This document shows, piece by piece, positions 25,995 to 34,526 of a stretch of DNA of 64,000 bases. The translations under genes and the position numbers were made by a program. The stretch is taken from contig CALROG020000012.1 of the NCBI GenBank assembly GCA_943369755.1, forward strand, positions 41,540-105,539, in the 5' to 3' direction. The DNA is from CALROG01 sp943369755. GTDB lineage: Bacteria > Pseudomonadota > Gammaproteobacteria > Burkholderiales > Burkholderiaceae_C. Numbering within the stretch: the stretch's first letter is position 1; every line of letters starts with the position of its first letter. Under the pieces are notes generated by a model. It searched no databases. It saw only the letters and a program-made list of their open reading frames with translations, and had not been told where the DNA came from.

Positions 25995-27173
25995 ATGAAG
26001 AGCATTTCCAGCAAATTGGCTTCAGTGCTGCTGAACTTGGGTATTGCCGCTGGCACCTGGGCTTCGACCGCGGCGTGGGCTGTGAACGACCTGCCTGGCG
26101 GGCCTGCCGTACGCCAGCTCAACCTGCATCCGCCAATCACCCGGATCGCTGAAGAGCAGCATTGGCTGCACAACTTCATGATGATCCTGTGCACCGTGAT
26201 CTTCATTGCCGTGTTCGCGGTGATGTTCTATTCGATCTGGAAGCACCGCAAGTCCAAAGGCTACAAGCCGGCCAACTTTCATGAGTCGGTGACGGTTGAA
26301 ATCATCTGGACGATCATTCCGTTCATCATCGTCATCCTGATGGCGCTGCCGGCCACCAAGGTGCTGGTGGCCTCCAAAGACACCACCAATGCCGACTTGA
26401 CCATCAAGGCCACCGGTATTCAGTGGAAGTGGGGCTACGACTACATCAAGGGCGAGGGCGAAGGCATTGGCTTCGTCTCGACGCTGGACAGCACGCACCG
26501 CGAGATGTCCAACAATGGGGCCAAGGGCGACATTCCGGACAACTACCTGCTCAAGGTGGACAACCCGATGGTGGTGCCGGTGGGCAAGAAGGTGCGCATC
26601 ATCACCACGGCCAATGACGTGATCCACGCCTTTGCCGTCAATTCATTGGGCATCAAGCAGGACGCCATTCCCGGTTTCGTGCGCGACACCTGGTTCCGCG
26701 CCGAAAAAACCGGCGATTTCTATGGCCAGTGCCAGGAATTGTGCGGCAAAGAACACGCCTACATGCCGATCCATGTGAAGGTGGTCACCGCCGAGGAATA
26801 CACCAAGTGGGTCGATGGAGAGAAGAAGAAGCTGGCGGCCAAACTTGACGACCCCTCCAAGGTCTGGACGCTGGACGACATCTTGAAGCGCGGCGAGAAG
26901 GTTTATGCCGCCAACTGCGCCGCCTGCCACCAGGCCAGTGGCAAGGGCGCTGGCCCGATCAAGGCGCTCGACGGTGCCGCCGTGGTGCTGGACGCCGACA
27001 AGAACAAGACAATTGCAGTGCTGCTCAACGGCCAGAACAACGGTGCGATGCCGGCCTGGAAACAGCTCAGCGACACCGACATTGCCGCTGTGATCAGCTA
27101 CTCCAAAAACACCTGGTCCAACAAAACCGGCCAGCTAGTGCAGCCCGCTGATGTGCTGGCCCAGCGCAAGTAA
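25995..27173 (+). CDS. coxB: Cytochrome c oxidase subunit II with fused cytochrome c domain
   Basis: A 392-residue protein: signal peptide (to about residue 28), two transmembrane helices, a CuA domain with CQELCGKEHAYM near residue 245 supplying the Cys, Glu, His and Met copper ligands, and a C-terminal cytochrome c domain with CAACH near residue 308. It receives electrons from soluble cytochrome c and passes them through CuA to subunit I. The extra haem domain makes it a caa3-like form. Start at MKSISSK by signal-peptide logic. The coxA gene follows 33 bases later. Confidence 0.93.
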   Translation: MKSISSKLASVLLNLGIAAGTWASTAAWAVNDLPGGPAVRQLNLHPPITRIAEEQHWLHNFMMILCTVIFIAVFAVMFYSIWKHRKSKGYKPANFHESVTVEIIWTIIPFIIVILMALPATKVLVASKDTTNADLTIKATGIQWKWGYDYIKGEGEGIGFVSTLDSTHREMSNNGAKGDIPDNYLLKVDNPMVVPVGKKVRIITTANDVIHAFAVNSLGIKQDAIPGFVRDTWFRAEKTGDFYGQCQELCGKEHAYMPIHVKVVTAEEYTKWVDGEKKKLAAKLDDPSKVWTLDDILKRGEKVYAANCAACHQASGKGAGPIKALDGAAVVLDADKNKTIAVLLNGQNNGAMPAWKQLSDTDIAAVISYSKNTWSNKTGQLVQPADVLAQRK

Positions 27174-27206
27174 GCCCCGGCCCAACGGATATTCAAGGAA
27201 ATCAAG

Positions 27207-28826
27207 ATGAGTGCAGTCCTCGACCATCACGACCACGCCCACGACGATCACCATGACCACGCGCCTTCGGGCTGGCGCCGCTGGGTTTATGCGACCAACC
27301 ACAAAGACATCGGTACGCTGTACCTGTTGTTTGCGTTTTTTATGTTGATGTTCGGTGGCGTGCTGGCGCTGCTGATCCGTGCCGAGCTGTTCCAGCCCGG
27401 CTTGCAGGTAGTCAACCCCGAGCTGTTCAACCAGCTCACCACCATGCACGGCCTGATCATGGTGTTCGGTGCCATCATGCCGGCCTTCGTCGGGTTTGCG
27501 AACTGGATGATCCCGTTGCAAATTGGCGCAGCCGACATGGCTTTCGCCCGCATGAACAACTTCAGCTTCTGGCTGATGATCCCGGCCGGCCTGATGCTCG
27601 GTGGTTCGTTCTTCATGCCTGGTGGTGCGCCGGCAGCTGGCTGGACGCTGTACGCCCCGTTGACGCTGCAAATGGGCCCGTCGATGGACGCTGGCATTTT
27701 TGCCCTGCACATCCTCGGTGCTTCGTCGATCATGGGCTCGATCAACATCATCGTGACCATCCTGAACATGCGCGCCCCCGGCATGACGCTGATGAAAATG
27801 CCCATGTTCTGCTGGACCTGGCTGATCACCGCCTACTTGCTGATCGCCGTGATGCCTGTGCTGGCCGGTGCCATCACCATGACGCTGACCGACCGCCATT
27901 TCGGCACCAGCTTCTTCAACCCCGCCGGTGGTGGTGACCCGGTGATGTATCAGCACATCTTCTGGTTCTTCGGTCACCCCGAGGTGTACATCATGATCTT
28001 GCCGGCCTTTGGCATCGTCAGCCAGATCGTGCCGGCCTTCAGCCGCAAAAAGCTGTTTGGCTATGCGTCCATGGTGTACGCGACCAGCTCCATCGCCATT
28101 CTGAGTTTCATCGTCTGGGCGCACCACATGTTCACCACCGGCATGCCGGTGACGGGCCAGTTGTTCTTCATGTACGCCACCATGTTGATCGCCGTGCCCA
28201 CGGCTGTGAAAATCTTCAACTGGATTGCCACCATGTGGCAGGGTTCCATGACCTTTGAAACCCCGATGCTGTTTGCGGTGGGCTTCATTTTTGTGTTCAC
28301 CATGGGCGGCTTCACCGGCCTGATTCTGGCGATGGCACCCATCGACATCCAGCTACAGGACACCTACTACGTGGTGGCGCATTTTCACTATGTGCTGGTG
28401 GCCGGCTCGCTCTATGCACTGTTTGCCGGCTACTACTACTGGGCACCCAAGTGGACCGGCGTGATGTACAACGAAGCGCGCGGCAAGATTCATTTCTGGT
28501 GGACACTGATCGCCTTCAACGTCACCTTTTTCCCGATGCACTTCCTGGGGCTGGCCGGCATGCCGCGCCGTTACGCCGACTACCCGATGCAGTTTGCCGA
28601 CTTCAATGCCGTGGCAACCGTTGGCGCGTTTGCCTTCGGCCTGGCCCAGGTTTACTTCTTCTTCTTCATCGTGCTGCCCACCATGCGCGGCCAAGGCGAG
28701 AAGGCTTCGCAAAAGCCCTGGGAAGCCGCCGAGGGGCTGGAGTGGGAAGTTCCGTCGCCAGCGCCTTTCCATACCTTCGAAACCCCGCCCAAGCTGGACG
28801 CCACCGCCACCCGGGTGATTGGCTGA
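27207..28826 (+). CDS. coxA: Cytochrome c oxidase subunit I
   Basis: A 539-residue, twelve-helix catalytic subunit that reduces oxygen to water and pumps protons. CuB/haem a3 ligands appear in WFFGHPEVYIMILPAFG, VWAHHMFTTG and HFHYVLVAGSLYALF. The Glu of GHPEVYI marks an A1-type D channel. The N-terminus is a His-rich stretch (HHDHAHDDHHDHA) of a kind often seen in Burkholderiales that may help copper binding. A good AAGGA site precedes ATG 27207. Confidence 0.96.
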   Translation: MSAVLDHHDHAHDDHHDHAPSGWRRWVYATNHKDIGTLYLLFAFFMLMFGGVLALLIRAELFQPGLQVVNPELFNQLTTMHGLIMVFGAIMPAFVGFANWMIPLQIGAADMAFARMNNFSFWLMIPAGLMLGGSFFMPGGAPAAGWTLYAPLTLQMGPSMDAGIFALHILGASSIMGSINIIVTILNMRAPGMTLMKMPMFCWTWLITAYLLIAVMPVLAGAITMTLTDRHFGTSFFNPAGGGDPVMYQHIFWFFGHPEVYIMILPAFGIVSQIVPAFSRKKLFGYASMVYATSSIAILSFIVWAHHMFTTGMPVTGQLFFMYATMLIAVPTAVKIFNWIATMWQGSMTFETPMLFAVGFIFVFTMGGFTGLILAMAPIDIQLQDTYYVVAHFHYVLVAGSLYALFAGYYYWAPKWTGVMYNEARGKIHFWWTLIAFNVTFFPMHFLGLAGMPRRYADYPMQFADFNAVATVGAFAFGLAQVYFFFFIVLPTMRGQGEKASQKPWEAAEGLEWEVPSPAPFHTFETPPKLDATATRVIG

Positions 28827-28831
28827 ACACC

Positions 28832-28951
28832 ATGGCCCTGACCCCCGAACAAAAGAAGAGCAACCTGCGCATGGGGCTGATCCTGGCGTCCGTGGTGGCA
28901 GTGTTTTTTGTCGGGTTCATGGTCAAGATGTTGTTGCTGACCGCGGGTTGA
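28832..28951 (+). CDS. Cytochrome oxidase small assembly protein (39 aa)
   Basis: The frame MALTPEQKKSNLRMGLILAS continues as one transmembrane helix (VVAVFFVGFMVKMLLL). It is five bases after coxA and 13 before ctaG. Tiny single-helix proteins in this position, beginning with TPEQKK, are common in Burkholderiales and are annotated as oxidase small assembly proteins. Confidence 0.8.
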   Translation: MALTPEQKKSNLRMGLILASVVAVFFVGFMVKMLLLTAG

Positions 28952-28964
28952 GCCGTCTTTTGCC

Positions 28965-29585
28965 ATGAGCATTCGCAGCGCAAACATCCGGATGGTGGGC
29001 AAGCTGGTTGTCGTCACGGCCGGCATGTTTGCCTTCGGCTATGCCCTGGTGCCGCTTTACAAGGCAATCTGCGAGATGACGGGCATCAACATCCTGTCAT
29101 TGTCGGAGCGCCAGGTTCCCGGCAACGGTACGGCGGGGCGAGACGTCAAGGTGCCCGCCAACTCACAAGTCGATACCAGTCGCACGATCACCGTCGAGTT
29201 CGACGCCAATTCACGTGGCCCCTGGGAATTCAGGCCCGCGCAGCGTTCTGTGCAGGTCCACCCGGGCCAGCTCACCACGGTGATGTACGAGTTCCAGAAC
29301 ATCCAGAACCGCCGCATGGCCGCGCAGGCCATACCCAGTTACGCACCCAGCCAGGCGGCAGCGCACTTCAACAAGCTTGAGTGTTTCTGCTTCAACCAGT
29401 ATTTGCTGGAACCCGGCGAGAAGAAGCAATGGCCGGTGGCCTTTGTGATTGACCCCAAGCTGTCCAAAGACGTGACCACCATTACGCTGTCGTATACCTT
29501 TTTTGAGGTCGGTGGCAAGACACCGCCTGCGCCCACGGCCCCCCTGGCCGCTGCGCCGCTGGCTCCTGTGGGGGTTGGCTCATGA
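28965..29585 (+). CDS. ctaG: Cytochrome c oxidase assembly protein CtaG/Cox11
   Basis: A 206-residue membrane-anchored copper chaperone that delivers Cu to the CuB site of subunit I. One N-terminal helix (VGKLVVVTAGMFAFGYALVP) is followed by a periplasmic domain with the copper motif CFCFNQYLLEPGE. The C-terminus has an unusual Pro/Ala tail (TPPAPTAPLAAAPLAPVG). It overlaps the next gene by four bases. Confidence 0.93.
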   Translation: MSIRSANIRMVGKLVVVTAGMFAFGYALVPLYKAICEMTGINILSLSERQVPGNGTAGRDVKVPANSQVDTSRTITVEFDANSRGPWEFRPAQRSVQVHPGQLTTVMYEFQNIQNRRMAAQAIPSYAPSQAAAHFNKLECFCFNQYLLEPGEKKQWPVAFVIDPKLSKDVTTITLSYTFFEVGGKTPPAPTAPLAAAPLAPVGVGS

Positions 29586-29794
29586 ACGGCAAGCTGCCGA
29601 TCACGCAGCCCAAGGCGTCGTTGCTGCGCACGGTCAAAACCGTGGCGTGGTCGTTCGTCGGGATCCGCGAAAACAGTGAATACAAACAAGACCTGGCGCA
29701 GGCCAACCCGTTCCACATCATCGTCGTCGGCCTTGTCGGCGCGGTGCTGTTTGTGGCCGGGTTGATGCTGCTGGTCAACTGGGTGGTCAAGTAA
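29582..29794 (+). CDS. DUF2970 small membrane protein
   Basis: A 70-residue protein with the DUF2970 core SLLRTVKTVAWSFVGIREN and a single C-terminal helix (IIVVGLVGAVLFVAGLMLLV). ATGA overlap with ctaG couples their translation. Found in the same place in many betaproteobacterial oxidase clusters; function unknown. Confidence 0.85.
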   Translation: MNGKLPITQPKASLLRTVKTVAWSFVGIRENSEYKQDLAQANPFHIIVVGLVGAVLFVAGLMLLVNWVVK

Positions 29795-29839
29795 CCGCCC
29801 GCATGAATCAAAGAGTCATCGAGAGAGTCAGGAGCTGAT

Positions 29840-30721
29840 ATGAGTACCACCGCCCACGGCACCACGCCTTATTACTTCGTGCCCCAACCGTCACGCCATC
29901 CCGTCATGGCAGCGATTGGCCTGTTCTTCGTGATCCTTGGCGCAGGCCAATGGGTCAACGGTGCGGGCTGGGGCATGTATTCACTGCTGTTCGGCCTGGT
30001 CTGGTGGCTGTTTGTGCTTTACCAGTGGTTCAGCCAGTCGATCGCCGAGAGCGAGGGCGGGTTGTACGGTCACAAGATTGACCTGTCGTTTCGCTGGAGC
30101 ATGAGCTGGTTTATTTTCTCCGAGGTGATGTTCTTCGGTGCCTTCTTCACTGCGCTGTGGTGGGCTCGCGCGCACTCGGTGCCGGCGCTGGGCAGCCTGG
30201 AAAACGCGCTTTTGTGGCCCGACTTCAAAGCTGTTTGGCCCAGCGTCGTTGCCGGGGCCACTGCCTCGCCGGCCGGCATTGTCGAGCCGTTCAAAACCAT
30301 GGGGCCCTTTTGGCTGCCCACCATCAACACTGCGCTGCTGCTGACCTCGGGCGTGACGCTGACCATTGCCCACCATGCGCTGCGCGAGAACCAGCGGGCC
30401 AAGACCATTGCATTCATGTGGGTCACGGTTTTGCTCGGTATGGCGTTTCTGGGTGTGCAAGGCTACGAGTACTACCATGCCTACGCTGACCTGAACCTCA
30501 AGCTTTCGTCGGGTGTGTTTGGCTCGACCTTCTTCATGCTGACCGGTTTTCACGGCTTTCACGTTTTCGTGGGCATGTTGATGCTGCTGTTCATTACGCT
30601 GCGCCTGCAAAAGGGCCACTTCACCGCTGACAGGCACTTCGGCTTTGAAGGCGCGGCCTGGTACTGGCACTTTGTTGACGTGGTCTGGCTGGGGCTGTAT
30701 GTGCTGGTCTACTGGTTGTAA
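29840..30721 (+). CDS. coxC: Cytochrome c oxidase subunit III
   Basis: A 293-residue, seven-helix subunit. SEVMFFGAFFTALWWARAHS and LTGFHGFHVFVGMLMLLFIT, then FEGAAWYWHFVDVVWLGLYV are the canonical subunit III blocks. AGGAG lies before ATG 29840. A strong terminator follows, so the structural part of the cluster ends here. Confidence 0.95.
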   Translation: MSTTAHGTTPYYFVPQPSRHPVMAAIGLFFVILGAGQWVNGAGWGMYSLLFGLVWWLFVLYQWFSQSIAESEGGLYGHKIDLSFRWSMSWFIFSEVMFFGAFFTALWWARAHSVPALGSLENALLWPDFKAVWPSVVAGATASPAGIVEPFKTMGPFWLPTINTALLLTSGVTLTIAHHALRENQRAKTIAFMWVTVLLGMAFLGVQGYEYYHAYADLNLKLSSGVFGSTFFMLTGFHGFHVFVGMLMLLFITLRLQKGHFTADRHFGFEGAAWYWHFVDVVWLGLYVLVYWL

Positions 30722-30733
30722 GTGCGGCCACCA

Positions 30734-30763
30734 CGAAAAAAGCGCCGTGAGGCGCTTTTTTCG
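30734..30763 (+). terminator. Terminator after coxC
   Basis: CGAAAAAAGCGCC pairs perfectly with GGCGCTTTTTTCG around a GTGA loop, 13 bases after the coxC stop. The T-rich 3' arm gives a Rho-independent signal for the plus strand; the A-rich 5' arm makes it usable from the minus strand too, where the DUF2909 gene ends. Confidence 0.85.
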
Positions 30764-30780
30764 TTTGGCTAACCGGCCGC

Positions 30781-31002
30781 TCACCTGCCCGCAGGCAGGC
30801 CGGTGGGTTGTATGTAGCCAAACTTCCAGGCCAGCAGGATGCAAATGAACAACAACACCGACAAGCCAACCCGCAGCGCCAGGGCTCGCGCCATGTTGCT
30901 GGTTTTGGCCTTGCCGTCGCGGCCGTCTTTCATCATGAAGAACAGCGCCGCCCCCAGGCTGGCAAGAATGGCGATGAACGCGAAGGCGACCAGATATGTC
31001 AT
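30781..31002 (-). CDS. DUF2909 twin-transmembrane protein
   Basis: A 73-residue protein with two helices (MTYLVAFAFIAILASLGAAL and LRVGLSVLLFICILLAWKFG) separated by a charged loop (KDGRDGKAKT). It is the only minus-strand gene in the oxidase region, divergent from surf1 with 15 bases between starts. DUF2909 is regularly found here in Burkholderiales. Confidence 0.83.
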   Translation of the reverse strand: MTYLVAFAFIAILASLGAALFFMMKDGRDGKAKTSNMARALALRVGLSVLLFICILLAWKFGYIQPTGLPAGR

Positions 31003-31017
31003 GCCAGGGATTATCCC

Positions 31018-31776
31018 GTGACTGCGCCAGGCACTCGTCCACTGCGCTTTTGGCTGGTCACGGCCGCTGCAGTCGCTGCCATTTCCGCAACCCTGTCGCT
31101 TGGGTTTTGGCAGCTATCGCGCGCCAGTCAAAAAGAGGCGTTGCAAGCCGCTACTGATGCAAAGAAATCACTCCCAGCCCTTGAAAATACTGCGACAGCC
31201 GCTATCAAAAATGTAGCATCGAATTTGCACCAGCCGGTCCGCCTGCAGGGCCGCTGGCTGGCGCAGCACAGCGTCTACCTGGACAACCGGCAGATGAAAG
31301 GCAAGCCCGGTTTTTATGTGCTGACGCCATTGGCGCTGGACGGCAGCGACGCGGTGGTGATGGTCCAGCGCGGCTGGGTGCCGCGAAATTTTGTCGACCG
31401 TGAGCGTTTGCTGCCAGTGCAAACGCCGTCTGGTACGGTGCAGCTTGAGGGGCGTGTGGCGGGCGCACCGCCGCGGCTTTATGAGCTGGCGGGTGCCCAG
31501 CCCGCTCCGGGGTCTTCCGTCATCCGGCAAAATCTCGACTTGGCCGCTTTCTCTGCGCAAACCCGCCTGCCGCTGGTCCCGTTTACTGTGCTGCAGACGG
31601 GCCTTGCATCTGAAGGCTTGCTGCGCGACTGGCCGCACATCGCCAGCGGCACCGGCAAGCACTACGGTTACGCTTTTCAATGGTTCGGGCTTTGCGCCCT
31701 GCTCGCTGTCTTATATGTCTGGTTCCAAATCATCGCGCCCTGGCGATCCCGCCGTGCAGCCGCCCAGCGTGCCTGA
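31018..31776 (+). CDS. SURF1 family cytochrome oxidase biogenesis protein
   Basis: A 252-residue protein with GTG start. Two helices flank a periplasmic domain: LSLGFWQLSRASQK ends helix one, and YGYAFQWFGLCALLAVLYVW is helix two, the SURF1 hallmark. VMVQRGWVPRNF is the conserved central block. It helps insert haem a into subunit I. A 57-bp dispersed repeat encodes residues about 49-67 in the loop after helix one. Its 3' end overlaps the next gene by about 60 bases. Confidence 0.88.
   Translation: MTAPGTRPLRFWLVTAAAVAAISATLSLGFWQLSRASQKEALQAATDAKKSLPALENTATAAIKNVASNLHQPVRLQGRWLAQHSVYLDNRQMKGKPGFYVLTPLALDGSDAVVMVQRGWVPRNFVDRERLLPVQTPSGTVQLEGRVAGAPPRLYELAGAQPAPGSSVIRQNLDLAAFSAQTRLPLVPFTVLQTGLASEGLLRDWPHIASGTGKHYGYAFQWFGLCALLAVLYVWFQIIAPWRSRRAAAQRA
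31161..31217 (-). repeat. 57-bp dispersed repeat, copy G (inside surf1)
   Basis: Diverged minus-oriented copy: GCTACATTTTTGATAGCGGC, then TGTCGCAGTATT, CAAGGGCTGG and GATTTCTTT. It is read through in the surf1 frame without a stop and translates as part of the segment SLPALENTATAAIKNV. Confidence 0.65.
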
Positions 31777-32458
31777 CCAGCCGCTGGGCCTCACGGTGCA
31801 CTCGATGCCTACGCCGCAAGAGGCGGTGGGTGGCGACGCGCCACGCACTGTGCGCGGGCGCTGGAAGATGATTGCGGTGCTGCTGGTTTGCGCAGCGCCG
31901 GTGATTGCCTCTTATTTCACATACTACGTGGTGCGCCCCGAGGGGCGGCGCAACCACGGTGAGCTGATCGACCCTCAGCGCCCGCTGCCCGGCCTGGCCA
32001 CGGTGGCGATCGATGGGGCACCCGGCCAGTTGCGTGCACTCAAGGGCCAGTGGTTGCTGATCAGCGTGGCCGGTGGTGCCTGTGACAGCGCCTGTGAAAA
32101 ACACCTTTACCTGCAACGCCAGCTGCGCGAAGGCCTGGGCAAGAACAAAGACCGGCTCGACTGGGTCTGGCTGGTGCCAGACGCGGCACCGCTGCGGCCC
32201 GAACTGCTGCCCGCCATCAAACAGGCCACGGTGCTGCGAATCGACGGCGGCTTGCTGGCACAGTGGCTTGCGCCTGGCGCGGGGCACGCGCTGCGTGACC
32301 ACCTGTATGTGGTGGACCCGTTGGGCAACTGGATGATGCGCTTTCCGCCGATGAACCTTGACGCCAGTGTGGACGGCGCTTCCGCCGCAAAGATCAAGCG
32401 CGACCTGGAGCGAATGATGCGTGCCTCCGCCTCGTGGGACACGGCAGGGCGGCCCTGA
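31715..32458 (+). CDS. SCO-like membrane-anchored thioredoxin-fold protein of the oxidase cluster
   Basis: A 247-residue protein (ATG 31715; an internal ATG at 31805 is an alternative). One helix at about residues 51-72 is followed by a periplasmic thioredoxin-like domain. It has CDSAC (C123, C127), the spacing of the SCO CXXXC copper site, and a histidine in LRDHLYVVDPLGNW (H196) placed like the SCO His. Overall sequence is otherwise far from SCO1, which is encoded separately at 34527. It lies between surf1 and ctaA, overlapping both, so a role in copper or thiol chemistry of oxidase assembly is likely. Confidence 0.7.
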   Translation: MSGSKSSRPGDPAVQPPSVPDQPLGLTVHSMPTPQEAVGGDAPRTVRGRWKMIAVLLVCAAPVIASYFTYYVVRPEGRRNHGELIDPQRPLPGLATVAIDGAPGQLRALKGQWLLISVAGGACDSACEKHLYLQRQLREGLGKNKDRLDWVWLVPDAAPLRPELLPAIKQATVLRIDGGLLAQWLAPGAGHALRDHLYVVDPLGNWMMRFPPMNLDASVDGASAAKIKRDLERMMRASASWDTAGRP

Positions 32459-33624
32459 TGGTGGACAGCCAGCCGCTCTACGACCTGGCACCCCTGGCGC
32501 GCCTGATGCTCATGGGCGTGGTGATTGCACTCGGCCCGCTGGCCTGGGTCTGGCTGCGCAACCGCAACGCCTCGCCGACGCGCCGGTTGCGCACGCTGAC
32601 CTTGTTGACGCTGTTCCTAACCTTCGACCTGGTGCTGTTCGGTGCCTTCACCCGCCTAACCGATTCGGGCCTGGGCTGCCCAGACTGGCCGGGCTGCTAC
32701 GGCAATGCCAGCCCGCTGGGGGCCAAGGCCGAGATCACCGCCGCCCAGACCGCCATGCCCACCGGCCCGGTAACCCACGGCAAGGCCTGGATCGAGATGA
32801 TCCATCGCTACCTGGCTACCGGCGTGGGCGTGCTGATTCTGGTGTTGGCCGTCACCACCTGGTTGCAGCGCAAGCGCAACCAGGGCGGGGTGCCAGTGAG
32901 CGCCTGGTGGCCTGCCCTGACGCTGGTATGGGTGTGTATCCAGGGTGCATTTGGCGCGCTCACGGTCACCATGAAACTGTTTCCGGCCATCGTCACGCTG
33001 CACCTGTTGGGCGGGCTGGCATTGCTCGCGCTGCTGTGCGTGCAGGCGGTTCGCTACACCCAGGCCTGGCGTGAAACAGCACCGGTGCCGCTGTCAAACA
33101 CCACCCGCTTGCTGCTGATCACCACCTTTATTGCGGTAGCGGTGCAGGTGGCACTGGGCGGCTGGGTCAGCACCAACTACGCGGTACTGGCCTGCAACGA
33201 ATTCCCAACCTGCCAAGGCAGCTGGTGGCCGTACATGGAGTTTGCTGACGGCTTCACCCTGTGGCGCGAGCTGGGCATGACGGCACACGGCGAGCACATT
33301 GGTTTTGGGGCGCTGACTGCCATCCACTACACCCACCGGCTTGCCGCCTATGCAGTGTTTGCGCTGCTGGGGCTGCTGGCCTGGCGTTTGCGCCATGTGC
33401 CTGCCCTGCGCACGCAGGCGCGCTGGATCGCCGGGCTGGCGCTTTGGCAGTTTGGCACCGGGTTGTCGAATGTGGTGCTTGGCTGGCCCCTGGTGGCCGC
33501 CGTTTCCCACACCGGCGGTGCCGCTGCGCTGGTGCTGGTGCTGACCTGGGCACTGTGTGAGAGCCGCTTCACCACCGATACTGTGAGCGCCTCCAACCTT
33601 AACGCATCGAGCCTTTCCACATGA
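32458..33624 (+). CDS. ctaA: Haem A synthase (COX15/CtaA)
   Basis: A 388-residue, eight-helix membrane enzyme that oxidises haem O to haem A. FGAFTRLTDSGLGCPDWPGCYG, GKAWIEMIHRYLATGVG, GALTVTMKLFPAIVTLHLLG and TAIHYTHRLAAYAVF carry the haem-ligating histidines and the conserved Cys pair. The start ATG 32458 shares a base with the previous stop (TGATG). It overlaps ctaB by four bases. Confidence 0.93.
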   Translation: MVDSQPLYDLAPLARLMLMGVVIALGPLAWVWLRNRNASPTRRLRTLTLLTLFLTFDLVLFGAFTRLTDSGLGCPDWPGCYGNASPLGAKAEITAAQTAMPTGPVTHGKAWIEMIHRYLATGVGVLILVLAVTTWLQRKRNQGGVPVSAWWPALTLVWVCIQGAFGALTVTMKLFPAIVTLHLLGGLALLALLCVQAVRYTQAWRETAPVPLSNTTRLLLITTFIAVAVQVALGGWVSTNYAVLACNEFPTCQGSWWPYMEFADGFTLWRELGMTAHGEHIGFGALTAIHYTHRLAAYAVFALLGLLAWRLRHVPALRTQARWIAGLALWQFGTGLSNVVLGWPLVAAVSHTGGAAALVLVLTWALCESRFTTDTVSASNLNASSLST

Positions 33625-34520
33625 GCGCGGCCACCGACACCCTGAAGCCGCCTTCGCGCGTGCGGCAATTCAATGCGCTGACCAAGCCGCGGGTGATTCA
33701 ACTGATCGTGTTTTGCGCGCTGATCGGAATGGTGTTGGCGGTGCCGGGCGCGCCGTCCTGGGCCCAGGTGCGCCTGGCGCTGGTCGCCAGCCTGGGCATT
33801 TGGCTGGTGGCCGGCGCGGCGGCCGCTTTCAACTGCATTGTCGAAAAAGGCATTGACGCCAAGATGAAGCGCACCGCTTGGCGGCCCACCGCCAAAGGTG
33901 AACTGAGCGACTGGCAGACCCTGCTGTTTTCTGCCGTGCTGTGCAGCATTGGCTCGTGGCTGCTCTATGTGTGGGTGAACCCCCTGACCATGTGGCTGAC
34001 GTTTGCCACCTTCGTCGGCTACGCCGTGATCTACACCGTGATCCTGAAGCCGCTGACACCGCAGAACATTGTGATCGGGGGTGCCTCGGGTGCCATGCCG
34101 CCGGTGCTGGGCTGGGCTGCCATGACGGGTGACGTCGGCCCCGAAGCACTGATTTTGTTCCTCATCATTTTTCTCTGGACGCCGCCGCACTTCTGGGCGC
34201 TGGCGCTGTACCGGGTAGAGGACTACCGCAAGTCGGGCCTGCCGATGCTGCCCGTCACGCATGGCAATGAGTTCACACGGTTGCAGATCCTGCTGTACAC
34301 GCTGGTGCTGTTCGCGGCTTGTCTGATGCCATTTGCCTATGGCATGAGTTCCTGGCTTTATCTGGCAGCGGCACTGGGTTTGAGCCTGGGTTTTTGCTGG
34401 TATGGCTGGCGTTTGTGGCGCGAATACTCGGACGCGCTGGCGCGCCAGACCTTCCGCTTCTCGCTGTGGCACCTCAGCCTGCTGTTTGCGGCGCTGCTGC
34501 TGGATCACTACATTTACTGA
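33621..34520 (+). CDS. ctaB: Haem O synthase (protohaem IX farnesyltransferase)
   Basis: A 299-residue UbiA-fold prenyltransferase that adds farnesyl to protohaem. The first substrate motif is NCIVEKGIDAKMKRTAWRP, followed by VILKPLTPQNIVIGGASGAM and LFLIIFLWTPPHFWALALYR, all diagnostic of CtaB/CyoE. ATGA overlap with ctaA couples the two steps of haem A synthesis. Confidence 0.95.
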   Translation: MSAATDTLKPPSRVRQFNALTKPRVIQLIVFCALIGMVLAVPGAPSWAQVRLALVASLGIWLVAGAAAAFNCIVEKGIDAKMKRTAWRPTAKGELSDWQTLLFSAVLCSIGSWLLYVWVNPLTMWLTFATFVGYAVIYTVILKPLTPQNIVIGGASGAMPPVLGWAAMTGDVGPEALILFLIIFLWTPPHFWALALYRVEDYRKSGLPMLPVTHGNEFTRLQILLYTLVLFAACLMPFAYGMSSWLYLAAALGLSLGFCWYGWRLWREYSDALARQTFRFSLWHLSLLFAALLLDHYIY

Positions 34521-34526
34521 GGCCCC

